Assembly: GCF_003946335.1 (NCBI RefSeq)
Contig: NZ_RHNX01000026.1
Coordinates: forward strand, 1-49,806
Source of the DNA: Levilactobacillus fujinensis
GTDB taxonomy: Bacteria; Bacillota; Bacilli; Lactobacillales; Lactobacillaceae
DNA: 49,806 bases
Reading direction: 5' to 3'
Shown in pieces: positions 1-6,718 of this stretch (positions are counted from its first letter, which is position 1; each line of letters opens with the position of its first letter). A program made the translations under genes and the position numbers. The notes beneath the pieces were generated by a model. The model was not told where the DNA came from. It searched no databases and saw nothing but the letters and a program-made list of their open reading frames with translations.

Positions 1-1
1 T

Positions 2-20
2 GGGGCAGTGTGCCCCTTTT
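2..20 (+). terminator. Rho-independent terminator at left edge
   Basis: A GGGGCA/TGCCCC stem with a 3-base loop is followed by TTTTATT. It would end a plus-strand gene that lies mostly or wholly left of the window. Confidence 0.6.
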
Positions 21-78
21 ATTATACAGAAAATGGCGTCGACAGATTTCTCTATCAACACCAAATATCATAGAACCC

Positions 79-131
79 AAAAAGGTAGTAACCCGTTGAC
101 CAGTGGGTCGGGTGGGTTACTACCTTTTTTT
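79..131. terminator. Bidirectional terminator after eutJ-like gene
   Basis: A perfect 16-bp inverted repeat (arms 79-94 and 114-129, AAAAAGGTAGTAACCC and its complement) has T runs on both strands. It closes the minus-strand eutJ-like gene and probably also a plus-strand gene to the left. Between it and the eutJ stop codon (132-263) I see no convincing gene. Confidence 0.85.
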
Positions 132-263
132 GTGCGACTTAGGTAGCCATTTTCTACTATTGCATTCAAATTTAAGGGCGAATCAACCCAGCTTGCGTAA
201 ACGTCCCCCAATTTAACTCGCAAAGCCGTTATCGCCCCTTCACGTATTTTTTTCTCAAAAAGA

Positions 264-1115
264 TTAGCCCTCATGGTCATACATTGCAATGCCAATCGGC
301 GTGACAAACTGAGGGAAATCTGGCTTGTGTGCTGGGGTCCCCAAAGCCTTACTGAAAGTCTCAATAAAATCCTTGAAATTGATCGCCCCACCAACTACGA
401 TTACCGGTTCCTGCGGGGCTCCTTTGGTAACGGTACTGGTAATCGTTGCCATTTTCTCAACCACCGGTCGGATTAATGCAAACACATCGTCTTCCTGATC
501 TGGATCACGTTTTGCTTGTTCAGCCGTATCCATATCCCAACCGTGATGTCCCGCTACTACCAAGGACATATGAAATCCCCCAGTAGCCTCGTCACTCACC
601 TGAATCAACTTTTTATTCTTAAAAACACTAACCCCAGTGGTTCCCCCACCAATGTCAACTACGGTCCCCGTTTTCACTTGTAAAAATCGTGCCGCTGCAG
701 TTGGTTCATCGACCACTTCGCGACAGATAAATCCAGCCGACTCTATCACGTTGGCCACAATTTTAGCGCTACCAGCGCCCGTTCCGGGCGGAATCGCACC
801 ACAAGCCGAGGTCAGGGTCACACCTAAAATCGCCTCCGTCTGTTCTTTTAAGCGGCTTAAAATCCGGACAGAATCCATAAAGTTCACAACTAATCCATCC
901 CGGACAGCGTGATCGTATTCAAAACTACCATAAACCACTTGATCATCTTGATCCAGGACAACCATCACAATACTCGAAGTTCCCAGATCGACCCCTACAC
1001 GTAAAGGCTCATCCTTACTGACCGGACGAACTGCCTTGTCACCATTCACGACCTGAGCAAACTGCTGGAGTTGCTGATTCGCTTGCGTCAATAACTTACG
1101 ATTGCGCTGAACCAT
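264..1115 (-). CDS. eutJ: EutJ-like actin-fold chaperone (microcompartment-associated)
   Basis: A 283-residue Hsp70/actin-fold protein of the EutJ family, associated with ethanolamine and propanediol microcompartments, where it is assumed to assist enzyme folding or reactivation. Phosphate-binding motifs are visible: GVDLGTSS near residue 42, DIGGGTTG near 157, and an adenosine loop VVGGAINF near 242. The first 35 residues are polar and Gln-rich. I chose the ATG at 1115, which has an AGGTGA ribosome site 5 bases upstream; an in-frame GTG at 1124 lies inside that site. It sits beyond two unrelated genes after pduU, so it is probably transcribed apart from the pdu operon. Family assignment is firm; its role here is inferred. 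Confidence 0.85.
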   Translation of the reverse strand: MVQRNRKLLTQANQQLQQFAQVVNGDKAVRPVSKDEPLRVGVDLGTSSIVMVVLDQDDQVVYGSFEYDHAVRDGLVVNFMDSVRILSRLKEQTEAILGVTLTSACGAIPPGTGAGSAKIVANVIESAGFICREVVDEPTAAARFLQVKTGTVVDIGGGTTGVSVFKNKKLIQVSDEATGGFHMSLVVAGHHGWDMDTAEQAKRDPDQEDDVFALIRPVVEKMATITSTVTKGAPQEPVIVVGGAINFKDFIETFSKALGTPAHKPDFPQFVTPIGIAMYDHEG

Positions 1116-1175
1116 CCGTGTCACCTCACTTTAAATTATCTATCTAAAAATAGGTGGTACTAGGACTTCAGTATC

Positions 1176-1718
1176 CTACTCGTTCTGCTGTTCGACAACG
1201 TCAACAAAGCTCTTCATTGCGTCATCTAATTCTTTTACGACTTGTTTATTAATAAGTCTATCCTGACTATCAAATAATTCTTGAACTTTACCAATAGTGA
1301 TAAAATCATTTCTAACAGCCATGCCCATATAACGCAGTAACTGCTGAATGTGGGCATTCGCATTGGCACCACCACGTTCACCGGAAGAATCGGTAATGAC
1401 CAGGGCTGGCTTATGCACAATATGAGCTGGTGGTAATGGCACCGATAACACATCAAGTGCATTTTTTAACCCACCCGGAATTGAAAAATTATATTCTGGC
1501 GTAACTAAAATCAGAGCATCCATGTGGTCAATCACGCTACGAAAGATTTGCCACTCTAATATTGGTGACTGTTCTAGATCTGGATTGTAGAGCGGTAAAA
1601 TTTCATAATTCACCTGAACAAATTTTGCCGATAGTTGTTCTTTCATCAAATAATTAGCAATCTTTTGACTATACGATTTTTCACTAAGACTCCCAACCAA
1701 AATACCAATATTAGTCAT
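1176..1718 (-). CDS. NAD(P)H-dependent FMN reductase family protein
   Basis: A 180-residue flavodoxin-like NAD(P)H:flavin oxidoreductase (NADPH-dependent FMN reductase family). The FMN-phosphate loop GSLSEKSYS is near residues 8-16, and the VTPEYNFSIPGGLKNALD motif, typical of the family, is near 72-89. Start is the ATG at 1718, 8 bases after AAGGAAG; the upstream GTG lies inside the ribosome site. It lies between the tyrosine phosphatase and eutJ. Inference: this locus has no PduS, so a flavin reductase could help supply the reductant that PduO-type adenosyltransferases need to make cob(I)alamin. A generic quinone or azo reductase is equally possible. Confidence 0.8.
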   Translation of the reverse strand: MTNIGILVGSLSEKSYSQKIANYLMKEQLSAKFVQVNYEILPLYNPDLEQSPILEWQIFRSVIDHMDALILVTPEYNFSIPGGLKNALDVLSVPLPPAHIVHKPALVITDSSGERGGANANAHIQQLLRYMGMAVRNDFITIGKVQELFDSQDRLINKQVVKELDDAMKSFVDVVEQQNE

Positions 1719-1861
1719 CAGCGCCACTTCCTTCGTAGTTGTCTAGCAGGTTCTTGTGCTTTCTATGTAGCAATTTTACTACTGTATCTTTGTAATCGCT
1801 TCTTGACATAAATACGATAGCAAAATCACGGTTAATGCTGATTCACTTGATCGATCAGAAA

Positions 1862-2644
1862 CTACTCTAAAACAAGTTCTTTTAACTTCGTTAGGTCATC
1901 CTCACTGAGCCCAAGTTGTTCATAGCAGTACGACTTGATTCCACCATACTGATCATTGATAATCGAAAGCACGCGTTCAAAATATGCTTCGCGAACAATT
2001 GACAAATCAAATATCGACTGCAGATAAGCCAAATTGCCACTCACTCGTTTAGCCTCGTTGAGACGATCATTGACCCTTATCGCAGAAACCCAATTGCTCT
2101 GCAGGTAATCGGCTTTAACCACGTCGTCAGGAACACCTAACATCATTAAAGTCAGAATCGTCAGTAAACCAGTGCGATCCTTACCAGAGGAACAATGAAA
2201 AAGGATCCCGCCAGAAGCACTACTGAGCAAAACTTGAAAAAAGTGCCGATAAGCCTGCTGCGCCTCAACATTAACGATCAACTGCTGATAACTCCGCATC
2301 ATCAGCTGAAAGCCGGCTCGCTTATCCGTCAACTGGCCCGCCAAACTTCTCAGATTGGCCGTGCTCTCTGTCAGATCCTGTCTAGAGACTGGAATACGTA
2401 GATAACGTGACCGTCCACTTAACTGATCTGGATACTTCAAGATTTCCATTGGTGATCTCAAATCAATAACGGTACGTACACCATAATCATCTAGCACCTG
2501 CTGGTCGGCACTATCCAGGTCGGATAAGTACCCCGCACGAATTAATTTGTGTGCTTTAACCATCCGGCCACTTGTGGTTTGATACCCACCTAAATCACGA
2601 CAATTAAATCCATTTTTCAATTTAATCTCTTGCGCGACTCGCAT
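1862..2644 (-). CDS. Tyrosine-specific protein phosphatase (DSP-like)
   Basis: A 260-residue cytosolic protein-tyrosine/phosphoinositide phosphatase of the Y_phosphatase3 type common in lactobacilli. The N-terminal RDLGG motif near residue 16 is typical. The catalytic P-loop HCSSGKDRTG, with nucleophilic Cys near 152 and Arg in the CX5R motif, is intact. No signal peptide. The ATG at 2644 has AAGGAGGGG 7 bases upstream; the GTG at 2650 lies too close to that site. A secreted paralogue with the same P-loop lies at 48276-49676. Nothing in the sequence ties this protein to the microcompartment apart from position after pduU. Confidence 0.88.
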   Translation of the reverse strand: MRVAQEIKLKNGFNCRDLGGYQTTSGRMVKAHKLIRAGYLSDLDSADQQVLDDYGVRTVIDLRSPMEILKYPDQLSGRSRYLRIPVSRQDLTESTANLRSLAGQLTDKRAGFQLMMRSYQQLIVNVEAQQAYRHFFQVLLSSASGGILFHCSSGKDRTGLLTILTLMMLGVPDDVVKADYLQSNWVSAIRVNDRLNEAKRVSGNLAYLQSIFDLSIVREAYFERVLSIINDQYGGIKSYCYEQLGLSEDDLTKLKELVLE

Positions 2645-2768
2645 GGACACCCCTCCTTAGACACGACTTACCCCACACATTTACGCCTCTTGACTTTTAG
2701 CCGCAACGAAATGACCGTTTTACAAATAATACTGCTGAAGATTGTAATTGGAACTTTCGAGGCTTCAA

Positions 2769-2900
2769 GTTGTGTTCGCACCGTTCCAGTCCATATCTGC
2801 CGGCCGGTAAGGCGATGGTTGGACAACGTTGCCTAATTTTAGACCCAGTATCCTTGTGACAACGGTCATGATGTGTGTTTGGGAACTTTCAACCTTCAGG
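2769..2900 (+). repeat. Dispersed intergenic repeat, copy 1
   Basis: Copy 1 of a family found five times in this window. Core GTTGCCTAATTTTAG at 2828-2842, preceded by GGCCGGTAAGGCGATGG and followed by a GACAACGGTCAT arm and GGGAACTTTCAACCTTC. ATGGTTG and CGGTCAT flank the core and can pair with G-U wobbles. It fills most of the gap between pduU and the phosphatase gene. Confidence 0.75.
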
Positions 2901-2907
2901 ACCCAAT

Positions 2908-2946
2908 AAGAAAAGAGCCGCGGCCTAACGCTGTGGCCCTTCCCCT
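2908..2946 (-). terminator. Terminator of the pdu operon
   Basis: Directly after pduU, the minus-strand RNA can form a GC-rich stem (GGGCCACAGC with GCCGCGGCTC, two mismatches, GTTAG loop) followed by TTTTCTTATT. This marks the likely 3' end of the pduA-pduU transcript. Confidence 0.7.
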
Positions 2947-2950
2947 TTAT

Positions 2951-3295
2951 TTAGGTTCTGGTAATCTTTGGAATGTCGAAGCCTAGAAGCTCATGCAGTT
3001 TCGTGATGACTTCCTTCAAGGCAGATTCAACCTCTGAAACTTCACCAACAATGACTACCGAGCCGCTAAATCGATCGATAAATCCAAGCGTTACATTACT
3101 AGATTTAGTGGCAATGTCACCAGCAATGATTGCCGCTTCACTAGGTGTAATGGTTAAAATTCCCAGTGCATTTTTCGGTGTCTGGATACCCAATTTTTCA
3201 TAAATATCAGGAGTGGGGTTAGCAACAATATGTGCTAACGTCACCTGCTTTCCGGGCACGTACTCCTGGATTGTTCGTTCAATATCACGACCCAT
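2951..3295 (-). CDS. pduU: PduU, permuted BMC-domain shell protein
   Basis: A 114-residue shell protein of the circularly permuted BMC type, hexameric in characterised homologues, with an N-terminal beta strand ([23 protein letters not shown]) typical of PduU/EutS. Length matches the family. The BMC core spans about residues 40-110, including [14 protein letters not shown]. Ribosome site GAGGGA lies 7 bases before the ATG. It is the last gene of the operon, followed by a terminator. In other lactobacilli pduU normally follows pduP, pduQ and pduW; here it follows a 78-residue orphan gene instead. Confidence 0.92.
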   Translation of the reverse strand: MGRDIERTIQEYVPGKQVTLAHIVANPTPDIYEKLGIQTPKNALGILTITPSEAAIIAGDIATKSSNVTLGFIDRFSGSVVIVGEVSEVESALKEVITKLHELLGFDIPKITRT

Positions 3296-3308
3296 AGAAC
3301 ATCCCTCG

Positions 3309-3545
3309 CTAACCGATACTATTCTCTACATCCTGTTTAATGCCTTCAAGCAAAGGAGAATTATCCACATCGGAAGATTCACCTTTAATCTTCTCCAGCA
3401 CTGAATCACGTAAGTCTCTCAGCAATGGTGACGTATTACTATCATCTAAATTGGCGCTAGTCCCACCGGATTGCTGGTTCGTGCTACGGCCAGCCTCTTG
3501 TGCAATAATATCACGAATAAGCGCTTCCATTTTTCCCTGATCCAT
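3309..3545 (-). CDS. 78-residue orphan with encapsulation-type helix and two internal repeats
   Basis: I do not recognise this family. Starting at the ATG at 3545 (AAGGAGAG site 11 bases upstream), residues 5-19 ([15 protein letters not shown]) form an amphipathic helix like the encapsulation peptides of PduD and PduP. A Ser/Gly/Asn-rich linker (about 20-37) follows, then two similar acidic segments: [17 protein letters not shown] at about 39-55 and [16 protein letters not shown] at about 63-78. There is no catalytic domain. It occupies the slot between pduO and pduU where lactobacilli usually carry pduP, pduQ and pduW. It could be a small lumen scaffold or adaptor. An eroded pduP start is less likely because the frame is clean and the repeats do not resemble PduP. 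Confidence 0.75.
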   Translation of the reverse strand: MDQGKMEALIRDIIAQEAGRSTNQQSGGTSANLDDSNTSPLLRDLRDSVLEKIKGESSDVDNSPLLEGIKQDVENSIG

Positions 3546-3549
3546 AGTT

Positions 3550-4020
3550 CTAATCACTCTCCTTCTTAAAGGTATCAACGGCTACCTCACAAATAGCCTG
3601 ATCTTGCTTAACTGCACCACCACTAACACCAATGGCACCAATGATTTCGCCGTTAAGCTCTAGAGGAATGCCACCACCAAAGGAAGTCAATTGACCGCCC
3701 ATCATGGTCTCAATCTGGTACAGCTCAGCTCCCGGCTGAACTTGTGCAGATATCTTAATTGTGGGTTGTTTCATCGCTAATGCAGACCAAGCTTTCTTGG
3801 GCGCCAAAGTGCTACTTACTAAATTTGCATTCGGCATATGATAACTCATCTGAAGAACTTGGTCGTTACGCATAATGGCAATGGTGACACCAATATTAAA
3901 TTCATCCGCACGTTGTACAGCGGCTGCGATGACTTTCTCCATCTTACTCAGAGAGAAGTGATTCACCTGTTGCTGCGCAATGACCTGTTTAATCACACTG
4001 CTTAATTGCTCTTCATTCAT
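3550..4020 (-). CDS. PduO C-terminal-like GlcG/HbpS domain protein with targeting helix
   Basis: A 156-residue member of the GlcG/HbpS (DUF336) family, which forms the C-terminal domain of two-domain PduO proteins such as Salmonella PduO and has been linked to haem or corrinoid binding. The core with FGGGIPLELNGEIIGAIGVSGG near residues 112-133 is intact. Residues 1-17 (MNEEQLSSVIKQVIAQQ) form an amphipathic helix of the encapsulation type, before the domain starts at about 22. The ATG at 4020 overlaps the pduO stop by 8 bases, so translation is probably coupled. A longer upstream frame to 4080 lies inside pduO and is not used here. It is thus a separately targeted half of PduO. Confidence 0.88.
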   Translation of the reverse strand: MNEEQLSSVIKQVIAQQQVNHFSLSKMEKVIAAAVQRADEFNIGVTIAIMRNDQVLQMSYHMPNANLVSSTLAPKKAWSALAMKQPTIKISAQVQPGAELYQIETMMGGQLTSFGGGIPLELNGEIIGAIGVSGGAVKQDQAICEVAVDTFKKESD

Positions 4021-4600
4021 CTTTACGACCGTCCTCAATTTTAGAATAGACTTTAATGACTTTCTCGGTAACATCGTCAATTAAATCTTCATAGTCTTCA
4101 GACCGGGCCATGATATAGAGAAAGTCTGAGAGCCGATTGACGTATCTTTCCAGCTCCGGACGAAATTCAACGCTTTTAGACAGTTTGACAAAGGATCTTT
4201 CAGCCCGCCGACAAATGGTTCGACAAACATGGAGTTGGGCCCCCGCCGTACTCGATCCAGGTAAAATAAAACTATGGATGGTTGGCAACGCTTGGGTATA
4301 GTCATCAATGACCTTTTCCAGTGCATGCGTATCATCATCGGTGATGAATTGGCTCTGCTTTAAGAACTTCTCCGTGTCTTTGGTGGCGATTTCGCCTTGC
4401 AGGTAAAACATGCGGTACTCAACGGTCTGCAAAATCTTTTTATTCTTTTCGCTCTTGCAGAACTTATCTGCCAGACTGATATTCGCATTCAGTTCGTCAA
4501 ACGTTCCGTATGTTTCTACACGAATCGAATCTTTTTCAACCCGTAAGCCATCAAATAAACTCGTCTTACCCTTGTCACCGCCTTTAGTGTAAATAGCCAC
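4013..4600 (-). CDS. pduO: PduO-type cob(I)alamin adenosyltransferase
   Basis: A 195-residue ATP:cob(I)alamin adenosyltransferase that makes the adenosylcobalamin cofactor of diol dehydratase. It holds only the N-terminal domain of two-domain PduO. Visible motifs: TKGGDKGKTSLF at residues 5-16 (ATP loop), a DELNANIS helix near 35, and RRAERSFVKLS near 130, which is characteristic of PduO-type enzymes. It starts with GTG at 4600, 8 bases after GGGGTG. The next gene overlaps its end and encodes the missing C-terminal domain. Confidence 0.93.
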   Translation of the reverse strand: MAIYTKGGDKGKTSLFDGLRVEKDSIRVETYGTFDELNANISLADKFCKSEKNKKILQTVEYRMFYLQGEIATKDTEKFLKQSQFITDDDTHALEKVIDDYTQALPTIHSFILPGSSTAGAQLHVCRTICRRAERSFVKLSKSVEFRPELERYVNRLSDFLYIMARSEDYEDLIDDVTEKVIKVYSKIEDGRKDE

Positions 4601-4626
4601 TAAGACTCACCCCTTAACATCAAATT

Positions 4627-4896
4627 CTACTTGTCAAAGCGATCGATGATCCCAACGATCGTACAGTCATTAACATCTGCAGCATCCCGTTGAGAATCAC
4701 CATCAGCTCTCCGGGCACCCGCACCTCTGGTAACCAAGACATTATCGCCAATACCAGCGTTAACCGTATCAGAGGCAATTTGCTCAAACCGAATTTCCTT
4801 TTGGTCCGAATCGATTGGACGAACAATCATCAACTTTTTCCCAACTAAGGACGGGTCCTTTTGGGTAGATACAACGCTACCAATTACTCTAGCCAT
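4627..4896 (-). CDS. pduN: PduN, pentameric vertex (BMC-P) protein
   Basis: An 89-residue EutN/CcmL-family protein. Pentamers of this family cap the vertices of the microcompartment shell. It begins MARVIGSVVSTQKD and contains GIGDNVLVTRGAGARRA and the C-terminal TIVGIIDRFD strand, as in PduN. The ATG at 4896 overlaps the end of pduM by 13 bases; the ribosome site is weak (GAAGAAAA), so translation is likely coupled. One copy is enough for closed shells in known Pdu systems. Confidence 0.92.
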   Translation of the reverse strand: MARVIGSVVSTQKDPSLVGKKLMIVRPIDSDQKEIRFEQIASDTVNAGIGDNVLVTRGAGARRADGDSQRDAADVNDCTIVGIIDRFDK

Positions 4897-5387
4897 ATAC
4901 AATTTTCTTCAGTCCTAATCTTTATTTTAATATTCTTCTTATCACAAATTTCCGCCCCTTCGTCAGTCAACGCTTGTTTTGCTGTCTTGATCAAGACGGC
5001 ATTGTCCGGCAAGGTAGCGATCTCTCTTCTCGAAATAATCTTGTGATAACTTCCTACAATAAGCGAATTACGACCAACGATAAATTTGATCGGCCAGTCT
5101 AAGACCATTGCTCGCGGAATAAAATTAATGATGTGCGCATTGACTTTTAGATAGAAGCAGACGCCGTAATTGATGCCGTTTAGAACCCACAATACCGCGG
5201 CGTTATCCGTCTTTAACGAATAGAGCTCCTTGATAAATTGAATAGAAACGTCCTCCAAAATGACGCTGCCATAGTCAACAAACACCTGCTTATCCTGTGG
5301 AGATGGCAACTCATTAAGGGAAAGAATCGTGTTTGCAGTTTGTCTTTCCTTTAATTTCGCAATAACTTTTTGAACTAAGTCATCCAT
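4884..5387 (-). CDS. pduM: PduM, microcompartment assembly protein
   Basis: A 167-residue PduM-like protein. In Salmonella, PduM is a shell-associated structural protein needed for proper compartment formation; its mechanism is unknown. Residues 1-15 (MDDLVQKVIAKLKER) form an amphipathic helix like encapsulation peptides, followed by a beta-rich domain. I chose the ATG at 5387, 7 bases after GGAGG; the GTG at 5393 sits next to that site. pduL normally precedes pduM in lactobacilli but is absent here: only 36 bases separate pduM from pduJ. Confidence 0.85.
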   Translation of the reverse strand: MDDLVQKVIAKLKERQTANTILSLNELPSPQDKQVFVDYGSVILEDVSIQFIKELYSLKTDNAAVLWVLNGINYGVCFYLKVNAHIINFIPRAMVLDWPIKFIVGRNSLIVGSYHKIISRREIATLPDNAVLIKTAKQALTDEGAEICDKKNIKIKIRTEENCIWLE

Positions 5388-5423
5388 CAGCACACCTCCA
5401 GCCCATTAAATATAATTAGATTG

Positions 5424-5714
5424 TTATTCCGCAGTGGTATCTGCAACAACCGGTAAGATATTTTCGACTTCGCTATGCGGACGAGGGATAACGTATGATG
5501 AAACCACTTCACCAACAGATTGGGCCGCTTGAAGTCCTGCATCAACAGCAGCTTTGACGGCACCAACATCCCCACGAATCATAACCGTAACTAAACCAGC
5601 ACCAATTTTTTCTTGGCCTGTTAATTGAACATTAGCAGCCTTGACCATGGCATCCGCAGCTTCAATTGAAGGTACTAATCCTCTAGTTTCAATCATTCCT
5701 AAAGCATTATTCAT
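5424..5714 (-). CDS. pduJ: PduJ, BMC-H shell hexamer protein
   Basis: A 96-residue single BMC-domain shell protein forming hexagonal tiles of the shell facets. It shares nearly all of its sequence with PduA in this window (for example [22 protein letters not shown]) and differs mainly in a longer tail ending PVVADTTAE. The pore-loop region [12 protein letters not shown] is conserved. It lies between pduK and pduM with a strong ribosome site (AGGAGGAAG). PduA and PduJ probably arose by duplication. Confidence 0.93.
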   Translation of the reverse strand: MNNALGMIETRGLVPSIEAADAMVKAANVQLTGQEKIGAGLVTVMIRGDVGAVKAAVDAGLQAAQSVGEVVSSYVIPRPHSEVENILPVVADTTAE

Positions 5715-5726
5715 TTATTCTTCCTC

Positions 5727-6350
5727 CTAGTTCTTGTTGGGTTTATCCTTTTTATTCAAATCAGCTTTCATTTTCAGCTCATTATAGTGCAAGCACTTGT
5801 TATGGGGTTCACCCAGTTTACGCGGACACTTGGGATCACCACATAGATTACAAGTCGCCCGATCGCTAGGCTGATCATCATCTGCCTCATCAGTCGCTTG
5901 TGTCTTAGGACCATCATCCGTACGCGTGCTTGCCGTCTTTGCCTGAGGCTCGACCGCCAGCTTTTGTACAGCATTTTGCGCCTTCCCAACCTTGTGCTCA
6001 GGGTGCGGGCCAAACATGGCTGATTCTTTCATTGTGCCATCTGGATTATATTTTTCAGGATTAAAGCCCTGAGGTGCAACATCGCTGGCCCCCGAACTTC
6101 CTAATTTATCCAATCCATCAACGGGACTACCAATCACCAGACCAGCAATATATGCCTTTGGTAAAGTCTGCTTGACAGTTTCAACAGCAACGTTCAACGC
6201 AGCTATGTCACCCGTAAACTCTAGCGTAATCCAACCATTTTCAGCATTACGAATTCTACTGAGTTTAACGTCGCTTGTTTTTAACATGCGATCAGCGGCA
6301 ACAGTTGCGCTGGACAGTCCATTACATTCTACATATCCTAACGCTTCCAT
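5727..6350 (-). CDS. pduK: PduK, BMC-domain shell protein with Cys-rich tail
   Basis: A 207-residue shell protein: an N-terminal BMC domain (about 1-90, beginning MEALGYVECNGLSSATVAAD), a low-complexity acidic/Thr linker (about 110-160), and a C-terminal Cys motif CNLCGDPKCPRKLGEPHNKC (about 167-186) of the kind proposed to hold a metal or Fe-S cluster in PduK. I prefer the ATG at 6350, which has GGGG 8 bases upstream and gives the usual PduK N terminus. An ATG at 6368, overlapping the pduH stop, would add six residues and is the alternative. Confidence 0.88.
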   Translation of the reverse strand: MEALGYVECNGLSSATVAADRMLKTSDVKLSRIRNAENGWITLEFTGDIAALNVAVETVKQTLPKAYIAGLVIGSPVDGLDKLGSSGASDVAPQGFNPEKYNPDGTMKESAMFGPHPEHKVGKAQNAVQKLAVEPQAKTASTRTDDGPKTQATDEADDDQPSDRATCNLCGDPKCPRKLGEPHNKCLHYNELKMKADLNKKDKPNKN

Positions 6351-6364
6351 AATTTTATCCCCAT

Positions 6365-6718
6365 TCATGATAGTTTCTTAAAGGGTATTCCCTTTACTAA
6401 CCGAGCGGCGTTGGCTCCCAGCATTCGTAACGTCGCCGCATCATCAATCGTCACATCGAACAACGGCTCGTGTTCTGGCAAATTCTTATAGTGAATCACA
6501 TAACGATGGTCCTCATACGCAATCCCCACTGACAGCCGAGAAGATAGTGCCGCTTGATAAGCGCGCGCGACAATATCACGAACCGCAATATCTTGCACTG
6601 AACTCGGAATTTGCTCCTCTTCAATGCCGTTCAAGAGCGGTTGTAGCTGCGTCTGGGGTGCAGAATCCTCACCATTGACCCCAATGACGATCGTTGGTCG
6701 TTCAAGACTGTCAGCCAT
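6365..6718 (-). CDS. pduH: PduH, diol dehydratase reactivase small subunit
   Basis: A 117-residue small subunit of the diol/glycerol dehydratase-reactivating factor, which with PduG swaps damaged cobalamin out of the inactivated enzyme at the cost of ATP. It begins with the family's RPTIVIGVNGED strand and ends with the NAARLVKGIPFK segment. It overlaps the end of pduG by 8 bases, indicating coupled translation to keep equal subunit amounts. Confidence 0.92.
   Translation of the reverse strand: MADSLERPTIVIGVNGEDSAPQTQLQPLLNGIEEEQIPSSVQDIAVRDIVARAYQAALSSRLSVGIAYEDHRYVIHYKNLPEHEPLFDVTIDDAATLRMLGANAARLVKGIPFKKLS

Noticed and set aside
68-394. Minus-strand open frame overlapping the end of eutJ and the terminator
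   Set aside because: No ribosome site, runs antisense-like across a perfect terminator and shares most of its length with eutJ; no recognisable domain.
3309-3545. Remnant of pduP
   Set aside because: Only the targeting helix is similar; the rest is a clean reading frame with internal repeats and no aldehyde dehydrogenase sequence.
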